Assembly: GCF_002943565.1 (NCBI RefSeq)
Contig: NZ_PJCH01000001.1
Coordinates: forward strand, 62,001 to 126,000
Origin: Hyphococcus luteus
GTDB taxonomy: Bacteria > Pseudomonadota > Alphaproteobacteria > Caulobacterales > Parvularculaceae
Length of the DNA: 64,000 nucleotides
Direction: 5' to 3'
In this document: one piece after another, positions 51,436 to 60,216 of the stretch
Layout of the letters: every line of letters begins with the position of its first letter
Position numbering within the stretch: position 1 is the first letter of the stretch
The notes under the pieces: model-generated
Databases searched by the model: none
Told to the model about the DNA's origin: nothing
The model's input: the letters and a program-made list of their open reading frames with translations, nothing else
Made by a program: the position numbers and the translations under genes

Positions 51436-53646
51436 TCAGGCGGCGTCTTCCTCCGTTTGCGCCGCGTTGCCGGCGCCGTTTCTCACCCACATCGTAAACC
51501 GCGAGCCCGCGCCCGGCGCGCTTGTTGCAACGATGTCGCCGCCCATGAGCTGGCAGAAGCGCCTGGCGATCGGCAGGCCGAGCCCCGTGCCGCCGGTATT
51601 TTGTTCGCCCGCCTCTTCAACCTGCACGAACTCGTCGAAAATCGCTTCGCATTGCTGCGGCGTCATGCCTTTGCCCGTGTCGCACACTTCGAAATAGATC
51701 ATCGGCGCGCCGCCGTCTTCGTTCATCCAAAGCTTTAGCGATATCTCTCCGCCTTCGGTGAATTTTGCAGCGTTGCTCAAAAGATTGAGCAGGCATTGCG
51801 AGACCTTTTGTCTGTCTATGACGACCGAAGACAGCTCTTCAGCGATATCGACCGCAAGGATATTGCCCCGTTTCGTCACCAGAGGATCGACGCTGGCGCG
51901 GATATCGTCCACAAACTCTTCGACGCTGACGTCGCTGTAGGAAAGCGTCATCTTATTGGCCTCGACCTTGGAAAGGTCGAGAATGTCGTTGATCAGGTTC
52001 AAAAGGTTGCGCGCATTGACGACAACGCGGTCGAGATCCTGATATTCCTGCGAGCCCTGTTTGCCGTCATCGGCGAGGTCCTGCAGCATGAGATCCGTAT
52101 AGCCGAGAATGGCGTTGAGCGGCGTTCTGAGCTCATGGCTCATATTCGCCAGAAACCGGCTTTTGGAAAGATTGGCGTTATCCGCCGCTTTTTTTGCGTC
52201 CTGAAGCTCCCTGGTGCGGTTTGCGATGGTCTGTTCAAGACGGGACTGGGCTTCCTGAAAGGATTTGCGCGCCTGGGTGATTTCCGTGATGTCGCGGCAG
52301 AAGCATAAAAACTCCGGATCCGCGCCGTCATTTTCAATCTTTGAAATATTCAGCTTAAAAAGGCGCGCCTTGCCCTCGCCGGAAGCCAAAACCGCCTGGG
52401 TTCTGACGCTCTCCTGGCGCCGGGCGTTGTTCAGGAATTCGCGCCAGGCATCGCCGGAAGGCGCGTTTTCCGTTTGCGGAAACAAGTTCCAGACATATTC
52501 GCTCACACACTCCTTGCGCGCCTTTTTCAGAAACTGCAGGGCGCAGCGGTTGAGATCGGTCACGAGACCGCTTGCGGAAACGAACAGGAGCATGTCGTCA
52601 TTGGCGTCAATGACCGAAATCATGCGATGATTGAGGCGGCGGCGCCTTTTCTCCTGTTCGATTAAATCGTCGATCGGTTCGGCGACCATCAAACGCATAG
52701 CCGGCCCCTTTTCAGGCTCGATCCGGCGTTCATGAAGACGAACGTAATGTTCGACGCCGGCGCGATCGATAAAACAACAGGGCCGCGCCGCGCCGGCGCC
52801 GCAAAGCGACCCGGCTTCATCCGCCGAAAGCGGCGTCAACAACGGCGCCTTACAGCCCTGGGGCAAAGACGGCTCCAGCCTGAAAAAACTTTTCGCAGCA
52901 GGCGTCGCAGACTGCACATGGTCATCCGTATCGAGAATGAACGCCATCAGGTCGGCCGGCAGGTCTTCAAGACAGAGGGACCCGTGCGTCTCGGCGGCGT
53001 TGCCGCGCCGCGGCGGGCGCAGCGCCGCCAGCATCAGGACGGCCCAGACCGCCAGCCATTCCGCTCGCGCCGCATCGAAAAGAGCGACGGTCTCGCGCGC
53101 GCCAAGATATGACGTCGCGAGCCCGGCGACGGCGGCGAGCGCCGCGCCGGCCCCGAGCGCTCCCGCCCGGCGCCCGGCGACGAAAACAAGCCAGTGCAAA
53201 AGAAAACTCAACGGCGCCGCGCCGATCGCGGCTATCGTGACAGCGTTGCGAATATCATCGAACGCCGCCGCCAGCACCGCAGCGAAACCGGTCATGGCGA
53301 GCAGCGCGTAAACCAGCGCAGCGGCCATCAAAGTCAGCGGATTGAGGCGATAGCGCCTGAAGATCTGAACGCTGCACACGCCGGCAAAAGCAAAAAGTCC
53401 GATCCCCGCAGCCCAGAAAAGCGGCGCATGCGCGGCTGCGGCCGATGGGTCAGGCGACGCGTAAGGCGCCGCCGTCAGTTCAAAGGCGATCAGCGGCGCG
53501 AGGCCGAACAGGACGCCGGCGTACAGAAAATCGGCCTGCGTCCAGAGCCGGGAAGCGCCCGCGCCCTGCGCGCGCCGCACAAGCGCGACGGCCGCCCCAT
53601 AAAGCGCAGCCGCCGCCGCGAAGGAGATAATGAAGACGGTCAACAA
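51436..53646 (-). CDS. membrane PAS sensor histidine kinase
   Basis: This is a 736-residue kinase. The first 205 residues hold about seven hydrophobic helices of no sensor family I recognise. Two PAS domains follow (about 225-330, AFILDTDDHVQSATPAAKSFF; about 345-460, LLFVSASGLVTDLNRCALQFL, ending with a PAC-like FLCFCRDITEI). After a coiled coil comes a classic HisKA with His504 (LANMSHELRTPLNAILGYTDLM) and a HATPase domain (LNLLSNAAKFTEGG, DTGKGMT, GTGLGLPIA). No receiver is attached; the separate receiver gene 29 bases downstream fills that role. The signal is unknown. Confidence 0.92.
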   Translation of the reverse strand: MLTVFIISFAAAAALYGAAVALVRRAQGAGASRLWTQADFLYAGVLFGLAPLIAFELTAAPYASPDPSAAAAHAPLFWAAGIGLFAFAGVCSVQIFRRYRLNPLTLMAAALVYALLAMTGFAAVLAAAFDDIRNAVTIAAIGAAPLSFLLHWLVFVAGRRAGALGAGAALAAVAGLATSYLGARETVALFDAARAEWLAVWAVLMLAALRPPRRGNAAETHGSLCLEDLPADLMAFILDTDDHVQSATPAAKSFFRLEPSLPQGCKAPLLTPLSADEAGSLCGAGAARPCCFIDRAGVEHYVRLHERRIEPEKGPAMRLMVAEPIDDLIEQEKRRRRLNHRMISVIDANDDMLLFVSASGLVTDLNRCALQFLKKARKECVSEYVWNLFPQTENAPSGDAWREFLNNARRQESVRTQAVLASGEGKARLFKLNISKIENDGADPEFLCFCRDITEITQARKSFQEAQSRLEQTIANRTRELQDAKKAADNANLSKSRFLANMSHELRTPLNAILGYTDLMLQDLADDGKQGSQEYQDLDRVVVNARNLLNLINDILDLSKVEANKMTLSYSDVSVEEFVDDIRASVDPLVTKRGNILAVDIAEELSSVVIDRQKVSQCLLNLLSNAAKFTEGGEISLKLWMNEDGGAPMIYFEVCDTGKGMTPQQCEAIFDEFVQVEEAGEQNTGGTGLGLPIARRFCQLMGGDIVATSAPGAGSRFTMWVRNGAGNAAQTEEDAA

Positions 53647-53792
53647 GATTTTAAACGTCCGCTTTCGAAATTTTCATTTGCAATCGCGCTTTTATGATTC
53701 TACGGAACGTATGTATAAAGACTAAAGCCATTTCAATCGCTCTTATCCTGAGCAAAATCTTAACAAAATCCGGAAAATTGCATTAATCCTTA

Positions 53793-53806
53793 CCCTCATC
53801 TGGGGG
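53793..53806. promoter_or_regulatory. candidate shared operator, site 4 (CCCTCATCTGGGGG)
   Basis: Member of the four-site motif, 97 bases before the first gene of the type I secretion operon. AT-rich sequence (AGAATTTAAATATAAATG) follows directly, a plausible promoter. Confidence 0.6.
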
Positions 53807-53903
53807 TTCAGAATTTAAATATAAATGTCGATGCTTCTCGGCCAATCAGCATTACGACCTTCCTTAGACGGAAGTTTTGCTGAGGTGCGAAGAGGAGCGT
53901 GAC

Positions 53904-56294
53904 ATGCCTTCCATTGGTGATGCCAAAGGCGTTCCGGCCGATTTTTTTTCCGCCGAAGATGCGGCTCTCGAAGAAGCGTCCGCGTCTTCGCGCCTGAGGG
54001 CCGAGGAATTTCGCGCAGAGGACCTGGACGGCATTCTTGAAGGCGTGTCCGGATCGGGAAATCTCAACTTCGCCGTTCTTCAGGCCGGGCTGACCGGCGG
54101 CGGCGCGCCCGCCGGCGAGGGAACCCATATAGGCTTTGACGGCGTCAGCGTCGACTCGGCCAATGCTGACGCGCTCGGCCGCGGACCGATTGGCGATACG
54201 GCGCAGAGTTACGGCGCCGCCCTGCCTGAAGCGCCGTCTTTCAACACGGTCAACGCGCTCGACGGCGCCCAGGCCGGACCGCTTTATATCGACGACGCCG
54301 GGCCGAAATCGTTTCAAGGCGGGGCCGGGGCCGCCAGCGGCTCCTCTTTCAGCGCGCAGTTTTCCATTGCCCCGCTTGGCGCCGCAATTAACGAGATTGA
54401 CGCGCCCGCCGCGCCGCCAATCGCAAAAGGTCCGGCCGTAACGCCGGGCGGCGATGACGGTGGCGGCCTCGCGGACACGCCGCCGGCGACGCAACCCCCG
54501 CCCGCGTCCGACGGCGGCGATCCGCCCCCTCCCGGCGGCGATGACGGGGACGGCGGCGGCGACCCTGGCGGGCCGCCCGACAGTCCCGGAGACGACGGAC
54601 CCGGCATTGACGACGTGATTGACGTCGCCACCGACGTCGTCGTCCCCGTCGTTGAACCAGTGCTGGACCTTGTAGACGGCGTCGCCGGAACCGTGGACGG
54701 CGTTGTGGGCGCGCTTCCCCTTGATCCCGTTACCGACATCGTCGGCGATGTGGTAGACGGCGCGGCGCAAGCTCTCGATCCGGTTACGGATATTGTCGAC
54801 GGCGTGCAGGATGCGCTCCTCGGAAACGCCGAAGAAATCCTCAACGGCGTTCTCACCGAAGTCGACAATCTCGGCGACGCGCTCTTGGGGGACACGCCGC
54901 TCGGCGGCCTTGTCGGACTGACGGACTTGACCGACTCTCTGTCGGGCGCAACCGACCTTCTGACTGTTCCTTCCGCAGGCGAGCTTGTCGATGACGCCGT
55001 TTCGGGCGTCGGCGATCTTTTCAACACGATTGCGACCGGCGGATTTGGCGAGACTGTCGACGGCGTCACCGATGTCGTCGGCGATCTTGTCGACGGCGGC
55101 GGCGCCGACCTGATCGCCGGGGTTTTCACCGATCCGGGCGGAACGCTCGATGCGGTCGGCAATTTGGCGGACACCATCGCAGCGCCAGTCGGCGGGCTTC
55201 CCGGCGGCGGCGGCGTCGACGACATTCTCGGCGGCGTCGGCGGCCTTGTCGACGGCGCGGCCGGCGGCCTCATCGACACAATCGGCGAAGACGTCACCAG
55301 CCCTCTCGACGGGTTCGGCGGCGAGACCGGCATGGACCTTGTGGACGACGGCCCCATCGGCGATCTCGTCGACGGCCTTGACGGCGGCGGCGAGGATGCA
55401 GGCGGCGTTGTCGGCAATATCGCCGATACGGTGAATGACGGCCTCGACCATGCGGCGGGCGACGTCACCGATTCCGTCAGCGATATTCTTGACGGTGGTG
55501 ACGGCGGCCTTGGCGACATCATCGACGAAGTCACCGACCCCGTCGACGACATTCTCGGCGGCGACAGCGGCGATGGCGGCGTTGTCGATGACATTCTCGG
55601 CGGCGTCGACGATGCCCTGGGCGGCGGCGACAGCGGAGACGATGACGGCGGCGGCCTTGGCGGCGTCGTTGACGATGTTTTATCAGGCGGCGGCGAAGGT
55701 GGAGACGGCGGCGATCCGCTGATCGAAATCGACTCCGCCCTCTCGCTTAACGGCGACGGCGCGACCGGCGACACCGCCGACGACGGCGAGGGCTCGCTCC
55801 TCGATCTCAATCTTGTCGGCCCCCTCGACACGGACGCCACAGCGGACGCTACACAGGACGGCGGCGCCGGCGACCTTCTCGACGACGGCGACGCAGAAGT
55901 CTCCGTTCTCGGCGGCGACCCGGTCGATCCTGTGGACGCCGTAGACGAGGTCCTTGACGGCGCGGACGAGACTCTCGACGGCGGCGGCCTGATCGACGAT
56001 CTCGACGTCGATTCCCTGCTTTCGCCGCTGGATGAGACGGTCGACGGGGCCCAGGAGCTTCTCGGCGCCCAGGAAGGCGACGCCGACCTGTCGCTCGACG
56101 TCACGGACACAGGCGATGTGGACGGCGACCTGATCGGCGACCTCGTGATCGGCGACGGCGACGGCGGCGATCTCGCCGGTTTCGACGGCGGGCTTGATCT
56201 CCCCGACCCGGACTCGGTCGTTTCCGAAGGACTGACGCTGGTTGACGACGGCCTTTCCGGCCTCGGCGACGGCGGCGGGGGACTGTTTGGCTGA
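53904..56294 (+). CDS. Asp/Gly/Val-rich repetitive protein, probable type I secretion substrate
   Basis: This 796-residue, strongly acidic protein belongs to no family I recognise. Residues 1-165 are mixed, with an acidic helical start (FFSAEDAALEEASASSRLRA) but no Sec signal. A Pro/Gly/Asp linker follows (about 170-230). The remainder repeats short units such as DLVDG, DDILGG, DVVDG and GGDGGD in a Val/Leu-every-few-residues pattern. True RTX nonapeptides (GGxGxDxUx in tandem) are absent, though Asp/Gly density suggests calcium binding. GAGGAG six bases before ATG fixes the start, and the stop overlaps the start of the exporter gene. It is the first gene of the operon and the only one without a transport function, hence the likely cargo. 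Confidence 0.8.
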   Translation: MPSIGDAKGVPADFFSAEDAALEEASASSRLRAEEFRAEDLDGILEGVSGSGNLNFAVLQAGLTGGGAPAGEGTHIGFDGVSVDSANADALGRGPIGDTAQSYGAALPEAPSFNTVNALDGAQAGPLYIDDAGPKSFQGGAGAASGSSFSAQFSIAPLGAAINEIDAPAAPPIAKGPAVTPGGDDGGGLADTPPATQPPPASDGGDPPPPGGDDGDGGGDPGGPPDSPGDDGPGIDDVIDVATDVVVPVVEPVLDLVDGVAGTVDGVVGALPLDPVTDIVGDVVDGAAQALDPVTDIVDGVQDALLGNAEEILNGVLTEVDNLGDALLGDTPLGGLVGLTDLTDSLSGATDLLTVPSAGELVDDAVSGVGDLFNTIATGGFGETVDGVTDVVGDLVDGGGADLIAGVFTDPGGTLDAVGNLADTIAAPVGGLPGGGGVDDILGGVGGLVDGAAGGLIDTIGEDVTSPLDGFGGETGMDLVDDGPIGDLVDGLDGGGEDAGGVVGNIADTVNDGLDHAAGDVTDSVSDILDGGDGGLGDIIDEVTDPVDDILGGDSGDGGVVDDILGGVDDALGGGDSGDDDGGGLGGVVDDVLSGGGEGGDGGDPLIEIDSALSLNGDGATGDTADDGEGSLLDLNLVGPLDTDATADATQDGGAGDLLDDGDAEVSVLGGDPVDPVDAVDEVLDGADETLDGGGLIDDLDVDSLLSPLDETVDGAQELLGAQEGDADLSLDVTDTGDVDGDLIGDLVIGDGDGGDLAGFDGGLDLPDPDSVVSEGLTLVDDGLSGLGDGGGGLFG

Positions 56295-57970
56295 TGTCCG
56301 GGGCGGCGGGGGCGGATAAAAAGTACGATTGGTTCTGGCGCTCCCGCACGCCCGAGCTGATCGTCGGCACGATCTTCATCAACATTCTCGCAATCGCCCT
56401 GCCGATCTTCTCCATGCAGGTTTACGACCGAGTCATGCCGTCGCGCGCCAGCCAGACGCTGATCATGCTGGTCATCGGCGTCATCGTTGCGATCGGGCTT
56501 GAAATCGCCCTGCGCATCGAGCGCGGGAAGATCATTTCCAAAAACGGCGCAACATTTGAGCGCAATCTCTCCAGAGCCGCCATCAGGCGCGTTCTGAATT
56601 CGAGCCTTGATGACCTCTCGGCGCAAACCGCCTCCCAGCGCCTGCAACAGCTTCAGGCCATCCGCGCTTTCCGCGATTTTCATTCCGGCTATGCGCTCAC
56701 CGTGCTGATCGATTTTTCCTTCGTCTTTCTTTATCTGGCGCTGATTTTCCAGATCGGCGGGCTTCTGGTTCTGGCCCCTCTCGCCATCGTGGTTTTCATT
56801 CTCGCCAACGGCCTCGCCGGCAGCCTTTATCTGCGCGATGCGATCGCCGAACGCCGGGCGGCGGATGAAGCGCGTTACGGTTTCCTGGTCTCGACGCTGC
56901 AAAGCATGAACGCGCTCAAATGTTTTTCCCTCGAAAAACTGTTCGAGCGCCGCTACGAACCGCTGCAATACGCCACCAGCGCCGCCAATTTCCGGGTTTC
57001 GAAAGCCTCCGCCAACATGCTGAACACCTCCATGGTGCTCGGCAATCTGATGACCGCCTCGGTGGTCTCCATCGGGGTTTTCATCGCAACCTCGGGCTCT
57101 TTCACCATCGGCGCGATCATCGCCTGCATCATGCTTTCGGGCCGGCTCATTTCCCCCCTGCAACGCGGCATGATCTTGTGGATGAAATACCAGGAATATG
57201 ACGCAAGCCGCGAACAATTCTTCTCGCTGATCGGCGGCGGACAGGACGCCGCGCGCGTCATCGACGAAGCAAAGAACGAAAACGCCAGACGCGTTCTCAC
57301 CCTGCGGCGTTTCAATGCGCCGATCGGCGACAGCGCGCCGCTCCATTTCCGCGAAGGCGATATCGTGCGCATCAGGGCCGAAGCGCCGCAAAAAGCTTCG
57401 CGTCTCTTGAAAATCATCGCCGGCCTCGCCCCGCAGGCGGGCGCGGAGATCATCATCGACGGGCGGCCGCTTTCCTCGATCCCGCTTGCGAAACGCGCCG
57501 CTTATGTCGGCTATCTCGCGCCCGGCGCCGAGCTTTTCAACGGCGCCATTCTCGACAACCTCACGAGCTTCGGCCTGCGCGAGCGCCATGACGCCCTGAA
57601 GGTCGCCCGCAGCCTCGGCATCGACAAGGAAGTCGCGCGCATGCCCAATGGTTGGAACACGGTGATCAGCGGCAAGCAGGGCGACGAAGCGCCCACCGGC
57701 CTCAAGCAAAGGATCGCCATCGCCCGCGCGCTTGCGGCCCGGCCGCGGGTCATTCTCGTGGACGAGGCCTGCGAGCTTCTCGACAACCGCAGCTACGACC
57801 TCACGGTGACGACGCTTCTGGAGATGAGCGCGCACAGCGTCATCCTCCTGAACACGGCGGATGAAAATTTTATCCGCTTCTGCAACCGCGACCTGCAGGC
57901 GGAAGGCGCGGGCGCCGCTCTCACCCGGCGTCGCTCCCCGCTGGGATTCGGGGAGGCGCAGGCGTTATGA
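56294..57970 (+). CDS. type I secretion ABC exporter subunit with degenerate ATPase domain
   Basis: This 558-residue ABC exporter half is of PrtD/HlyB style without an N-terminal peptidase domain. Membrane domain (about 15-305) starts IFINILAIALPIFSMQVYDRVMPSRASQTL, the type I secretion pattern. The nucleotide-binding domain is eroded. At the Walker A position (about 362-371) EAPQKASRLLK replaces GxxGxGKST, so the P-loop glycines and lysine are gone. The Q-loop reads YLAPGAELF without Gln, the signature is APTGLKQ (about 466-472) instead of LSGGQ, and the H-loop has LNTADE without His. Walker B (VILVDEA, Asp490-Glu491) survives. It is probably the non-hydrolysing partner of the next gene product, with which it overlaps by 4 bases. 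Confidence 0.9.
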   Translation: MSGAAGADKKYDWFWRSRTPELIVGTIFINILAIALPIFSMQVYDRVMPSRASQTLIMLVIGVIVAIGLEIALRIERGKIISKNGATFERNLSRAAIRRVLNSSLDDLSAQTASQRLQQLQAIRAFRDFHSGYALTVLIDFSFVFLYLALIFQIGGLLVLAPLAIVVFILANGLAGSLYLRDAIAERRAADEARYGFLVSTLQSMNALKCFSLEKLFERRYEPLQYATSAANFRVSKASANMLNTSMVLGNLMTASVVSIGVFIATSGSFTIGAIIACIMLSGRLISPLQRGMILWMKYQEYDASREQFFSLIGGGQDAARVIDEAKNENARRVLTLRRFNAPIGDSAPLHFREGDIVRIRAEAPQKASRLLKIIAGLAPQAGAEIIIDGRPLSSIPLAKRAAYVGYLAPGAELFNGAILDNLTSFGLRERHDALKVARSLGIDKEVARMPNGWNTVISGKQGDEAPTGLKQRIAIARALAARPRVILVDEACELLDNRSYDLTVTTLLEMSAHSVILLNTADENFIRFCNRDLQAEGAGAALTRRRSPLGFGEAQAL

Positions 57971-60216
57971 CCCGAATCGGCGATCAAACACCGGACGCAT
58001 CGCGCGCGCCTGAAGACGGCGCCGTCGCGAAGGAAACCCATGCGCTTTACGAACGTTTGCACGACTTGCGCTGGGGCGACGGATTTTCCGGCCCTTATGC
58101 GGAAGCCTTCTGCGCCATTCTTTCCGTTCTCGGGCGCAACCGCTCGGTGCGCGAAGTGGTCGAGATCATGCCGCATTTCGGGCATGGCTTTCATCTGATC
58201 GATCTGATGAACGCCATGGTCAATCTCGGCCTTGACGTTGCGCGCGTGAAAACGCGCGACCAGGACAAGCTCGAAGCGCCGGCGCTTGTTCTTTCGCCGC
58301 GCGGGGTGCTGAAAGAACCGGTTCCCTACGTCATTCTGGATATTGACATTCAGGACGGCGACCGGATCGCCCGCGTTTTCGACAGCGAAACGCGCGAAAC
58401 CCGGACGGTCAACCTCGATGATGACAAGACGCTGCGCGGCGCGAGCATTTACGCCTTTTCAAAATCGTCATCCGACAAAAAAGAAGCCGCCGCCGTCTTG
58501 CGCGCAGGCGCCGGGTTTGGCTGGTTCCGCGCCCTCGCCATTCGCTTTTACGGGCTCTTGGCGCAGATCCTGTGCCTCAGTTTTCTGATCAACATTCTGG
58601 GCCTGGCAACCCCGCTCTTCATCATGATCGTCTATAACCGCGTGATTTCGGCCCGCGTCAGCGAAGCCTTCCCCTATCTCGTGGCCGGCGTCACCATCGC
58701 CATCGCCTGCGACTGGTTCCTCAGGGGGCTGCGCTCGCGCCGCCTCGCCTGGATCGCCGCGCGCATCGACAACATCATCGGCAATCTTTCTTTCTCGAAA
58801 CTGATGCGCCTGTCCTCGCAGACCAGCGACAGCGTCTCGGTGACGGCGCAGCTTTTGCGGTTGCGTTCTTTTGAATCGCTTCGCGATTTTTTCAATTCCG
58901 TCGCCTTCCTGTCGGTGATGGAGCTTCCTTTCGCGGCGATTTATCTCGTCGCCATTTTCCTTATTGGCGGGGTGCTTGTCGCCGTTCCCCTCACCTGTGT
59001 CGGCCTTTACATCGCGATCTTTGTGCTGATGCGCAAACGCATCGGCGTCGACATCCGCCGCACGGCGCGCACCGGCGCAGCGAGCCAGCGTTTCCTGCTG
59101 GAGACCTTCGCCAAGACCCAGGACATTCAGGCCTCGGGGCTCGGCGGCAAATGGGAAAGCAAATACGCCAGCCTTTCCAAAAAAGAATATGACGCGTTCG
59201 CGCGCCTCACCAACGCCGGCAATCTGGCGGAAACGCTCGCCCATGGCGTGACGCTGCTGGGCGGCCTCGCCACGCTCTCCTTCGGCGCCATGCTGAGTTT
59301 TTCCGGCCAGATCCAGGCGGGCGCGATGATCGCCTGCCTGATCCTCACCTGGCGCACGCTGACGCCGTTCCACAATTTCTGCGCGGTCATTCAGCGCTTT
59401 GAGCAAATCCGCAACAGCGTCCTGCAGATCGACTCGATGATGGACGTCGTCGAAGAAGAGGAAGCGCGCGCCGCCGGCGCGACGCTGAAATCCCTGCGCG
59501 GCGGCGTCACTTTCGAAAAAGCGGGGCTTCGTTTCGACACGCGCACGACGCCGATCTTCACCGATATCAGCTTTTCGGCCGCGCCCGGCGAAGCGATCGG
59601 CTTCACGGGCCGCAGCGGCGCCGGCAAATCGCTCATTCTCAAGCTGGTGCAGGGCATGTACGACCCTTCTTACGGGGCGGTGCGCATTGACGGTTTCGAC
59701 ATTCGCCAGCTCGACACGACGAGCCTGCGCTGCAAGATTTCCTATATCCCGCAACAGCCGCAGCTCTTTCAGGGAACCATCGAGGAAAACCTGCGCCTTG
59801 TGCGCCCCGATGCGAGCCATGAAGAAATCTGGCGCGCCCTCGATATGGCGGGCGCGACCGACGCGGTGAAAGCCCTCGCCGGCGGTCTCGCCACGCCGGT
59901 CGTCAAAAACCGGTCGCTTTCCTTCGACCTTCTCATGCAGATCTCCATGGCGCGGGCTTATCTTCTCGACGGCGGTCTCTTTCTCATCGACGAATTGCCG
60001 AGCCCCCTCGTCATGGGCGAATGCGGGCTGCGTCTCAAAATCTTCATTCGCGAAAACGCCGGCAAGCGCACCATTCTGGTCGCCTCGCAAAACGAAGAGC
60101 TCCTCAGCCTGTGCGACCGCGCCTATGAGGTGACCCCTTACGGCTTGCGCCAGGCCGGCGCCGCGCCGGCGGGGGCGAAAACCGAAACCGGAAACGCCAT
60201 GGAGCGCGTCGCATGA
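57967..60216 (+). CDS. type I secretion ABC exporter subunit with C39-like domain
   Basis: This 749-residue ABC exporter half has a C39-peptidase-like domain (about 20-170). Its catalytic Cys and His positions are not conserved: the DCG motif is missing, and VPYVILDI replaces the HFVVL segment. It should bind cargo rather than cut it, as in HlyB. The membrane domain spans about 190-480 (INILGLATPLFIMIVYNRVISARVSEAF). The ATPase domain has an intact Walker A (GRSGAGKS, Lys554), Q-loop (YIPQQPQLF) and Walker B (FLIDEL, Asp675-Glu676), but the signature is LSFDL and the H-loop lacks His (LVASQNEE). Together with the preceding gene product it could form an asymmetric heterodimer with a single usable ATP site. 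Its stop overlaps the adaptor start. Confidence 0.9.
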   Translation: MTRIGDQTPDASRAPEDGAVAKETHALYERLHDLRWGDGFSGPYAEAFCAILSVLGRNRSVREVVEIMPHFGHGFHLIDLMNAMVNLGLDVARVKTRDQDKLEAPALVLSPRGVLKEPVPYVILDIDIQDGDRIARVFDSETRETRTVNLDDDKTLRGASIYAFSKSSSDKKEAAAVLRAGAGFGWFRALAIRFYGLLAQILCLSFLINILGLATPLFIMIVYNRVISARVSEAFPYLVAGVTIAIACDWFLRGLRSRRLAWIAARIDNIIGNLSFSKLMRLSSQTSDSVSVTAQLLRLRSFESLRDFFNSVAFLSVMELPFAAIYLVAIFLIGGVLVAVPLTCVGLYIAIFVLMRKRIGVDIRRTARTGAASQRFLLETFAKTQDIQASGLGGKWESKYASLSKKEYDAFARLTNAGNLAETLAHGVTLLGGLATLSFGAMLSFSGQIQAGAMIACLILTWRTLTPFHNFCAVIQRFEQIRNSVLQIDSMMDVVEEEEARAAGATLKSLRGGVTFEKAGLRFDTRTTPIFTDISFSAAPGEAIGFTGRSGAGKSLILKLVQGMYDPSYGAVRIDGFDIRQLDTTSLRCKISYIPQQPQLFQGTIEENLRLVRPDASHEEIWRALDMAGATDAVKALAGGLATPVVKNRSLSFDLLMQISMARAYLLDGGLFLIDELPSPLVMGECGLRLKIFIRENAGKRTILVASQNEELLSLCDRAYEVTPYGLRQAGAAPAGAKTETGNAMERVA

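Noticed and set aside
53904-56294. Calling the Asp/Gly-rich protein an RTX toxin or adhesin
   Set aside because: No tandem GGxGxDxUx nonapeptides and no recognisable C-terminal RTX secretion region; only general Asp/Gly richness.
54314-57835. 1173-codon open frame on the minus strand
   Set aside because: Antisense to the Asp/Gly-rich protein and exporter genes. The Ser/Pro-rich translation mirrors the repeats of the real gene, and no start signal is seen.
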